A stretch of 11,095 nucleotides of DNA from Baffinella frigidus (taxonomy: Eukaryota; Cryptophyceae; Cryptomonadales; Baffinellaceae): contig MU646446.1 of assembly GCA_026770585.1 (NCBI GenBank), positions 627,325-638,419 on the forward strand, given 5' to 3'. The notes below the pieces were generated by a model. That model was not told where the DNA came from and did no database searches. It saw nothing but the letters and a program-made list of their open reading frames with translations. Made by a program: the position numbers and the translations under genes. Below are positions 10,798 to 11,095 of this stretch, one piece after another (within the stretch, counting starts at the first letter, position 1; every line of letters begins with the position of its first letter).

Positions 10798-11095
10798 GGG
10801 GGGGGGCGTTGATTGATCACACAGGCTGGGTTGTAGAAAACCACCCCACACTTGCCGTCGCTAGTAAAAACCGAATGCCATTCCAAAACGGCATGTAATA
10901 ACCAGGATTAGTGCTGTGACATGTGTTGCACCGAAATCAACTGAGCGCTTCGCCACCATCCCGAGTGATTGGCAACACTGGGCGCTTTGGCAAAGCTGCT
11001 CTCCCCCCCCGTGCTCCCATCTGAGTGGGTCAGCAACGGCAAATGCCCCCCCGTTTTCTACCCCAGCCTCCGTGATCAATTAACGCCTCCCCCCC
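10798..11095. mobile_element. Large imperfect inverted-repeat element reaching the window end
   Basis: 10798-10862 (GGCGTTGATTGATCACACAG, then GCTGGG, TAGAAAAC and TTGCCGTCGCT) is matched by the complement of 11032-11095 at roughly four positions in five by eye. The arms are about 65 bp and the interior about 170 bp. G/C homopolymer runs mark both outer ends. The right edge coincides with the window end, so termini and target duplication cannot be checked. Internal frames on both strands (for example 10861-11079 minus) stay open but are not recognised as transposase. ATGCC/GGCAT and GCTTTGGCAAAGC palindromes lie inside. Confidence 0.6.

Overview
This window looks like nuclear DNA from a eukaryotic protist, most likely a microalga with Arabidopsis-type telomeres. 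The commonest motif is CCCTAAA (TTTAGGG on the other strand) with drifting variants: CCCCAAA, CCATAAA, CCCGAAA, CCCTGAA and CCCTACA. These fill about a third of the window in blocks of 50 to 300 bases. There is no bacterial-style gene layout. The long open frames that exist are mostly translations of repeats (GFRVSGFGF, VYGLWFM or PQTPNPKP strings). I cannot name the species. A cryptophyte- or haptophyte-like alga is a guess from the general style only.

Genes: no complete or recognisable gene was found. Short GC3-rich exon-like modules sit between the telomere-like blocks. In 292-3369 five of them (292-339, 766-853, 1094-1146, 2615-2680, 3306-3369) each have an AG before and a GT after, and all four junction phases are compatible. 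I read this as part of a plus-strand spliced gene for a charged, partly coiled-coil protein whose introns consist largely of telomere-type repeats. Further exon-like modules lie at 6105-6276, 6813-6846, 6920-7023, 7344-7404, 8629-8666, 9084-9164, 9644-9709, 9873-9977 and 10108-10226. Many modules occur two to four times, and the copies differ mainly by synonymous changes.

Mobile elements: the window is full of small non-coding inverted-repeat elements. Family A (1689-1849, 5156-5316, 7919-8079, plus a core fragment at 6557-6634) is exactly 161 bp in each full copy, has 22-bp terminal inverted repeats, and keeps an internal hairpin whose sequence differs between copies while pairing is largely retained. 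A 275-bp element at 10361-10635 has an intact 8-bp target duplication (hAT-like) and a 42-bp inner hairpin. A 204-bp element at 8355-8558 is flanked by TA and splits one copy of a duplicated module. Smaller or more decayed foldbacks lie at 2315-2411, 4231-4322, 4595-4662 and 5641-5704. A larger imperfect one runs from about 10798 to the window end.

Layout: 1-3380 candidate gene 1 with telomere-like introns, family A copy 1 and minisatellites; 3306-4045 tandem exon-derived repeats and a 19-bp satellite; 4046-5760 dense repeat and foldback region with family A copy 2 and a 160-bp tandem duplication; 5760-7023 GC-rich exon-like modules; 7024-7900 telomere-like arrays; 7919-8690 family A copy 3 and the TA-flanked element; 8690-9010 telomere-like array; 9084-10240 exon modules, including a threefold exon family; 10241-11095 two inverted-repeat elements. 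The picture is a subtelomere-like or telomere-repeat-rich region where repeats, exon duplication and small transposons are interleaved.
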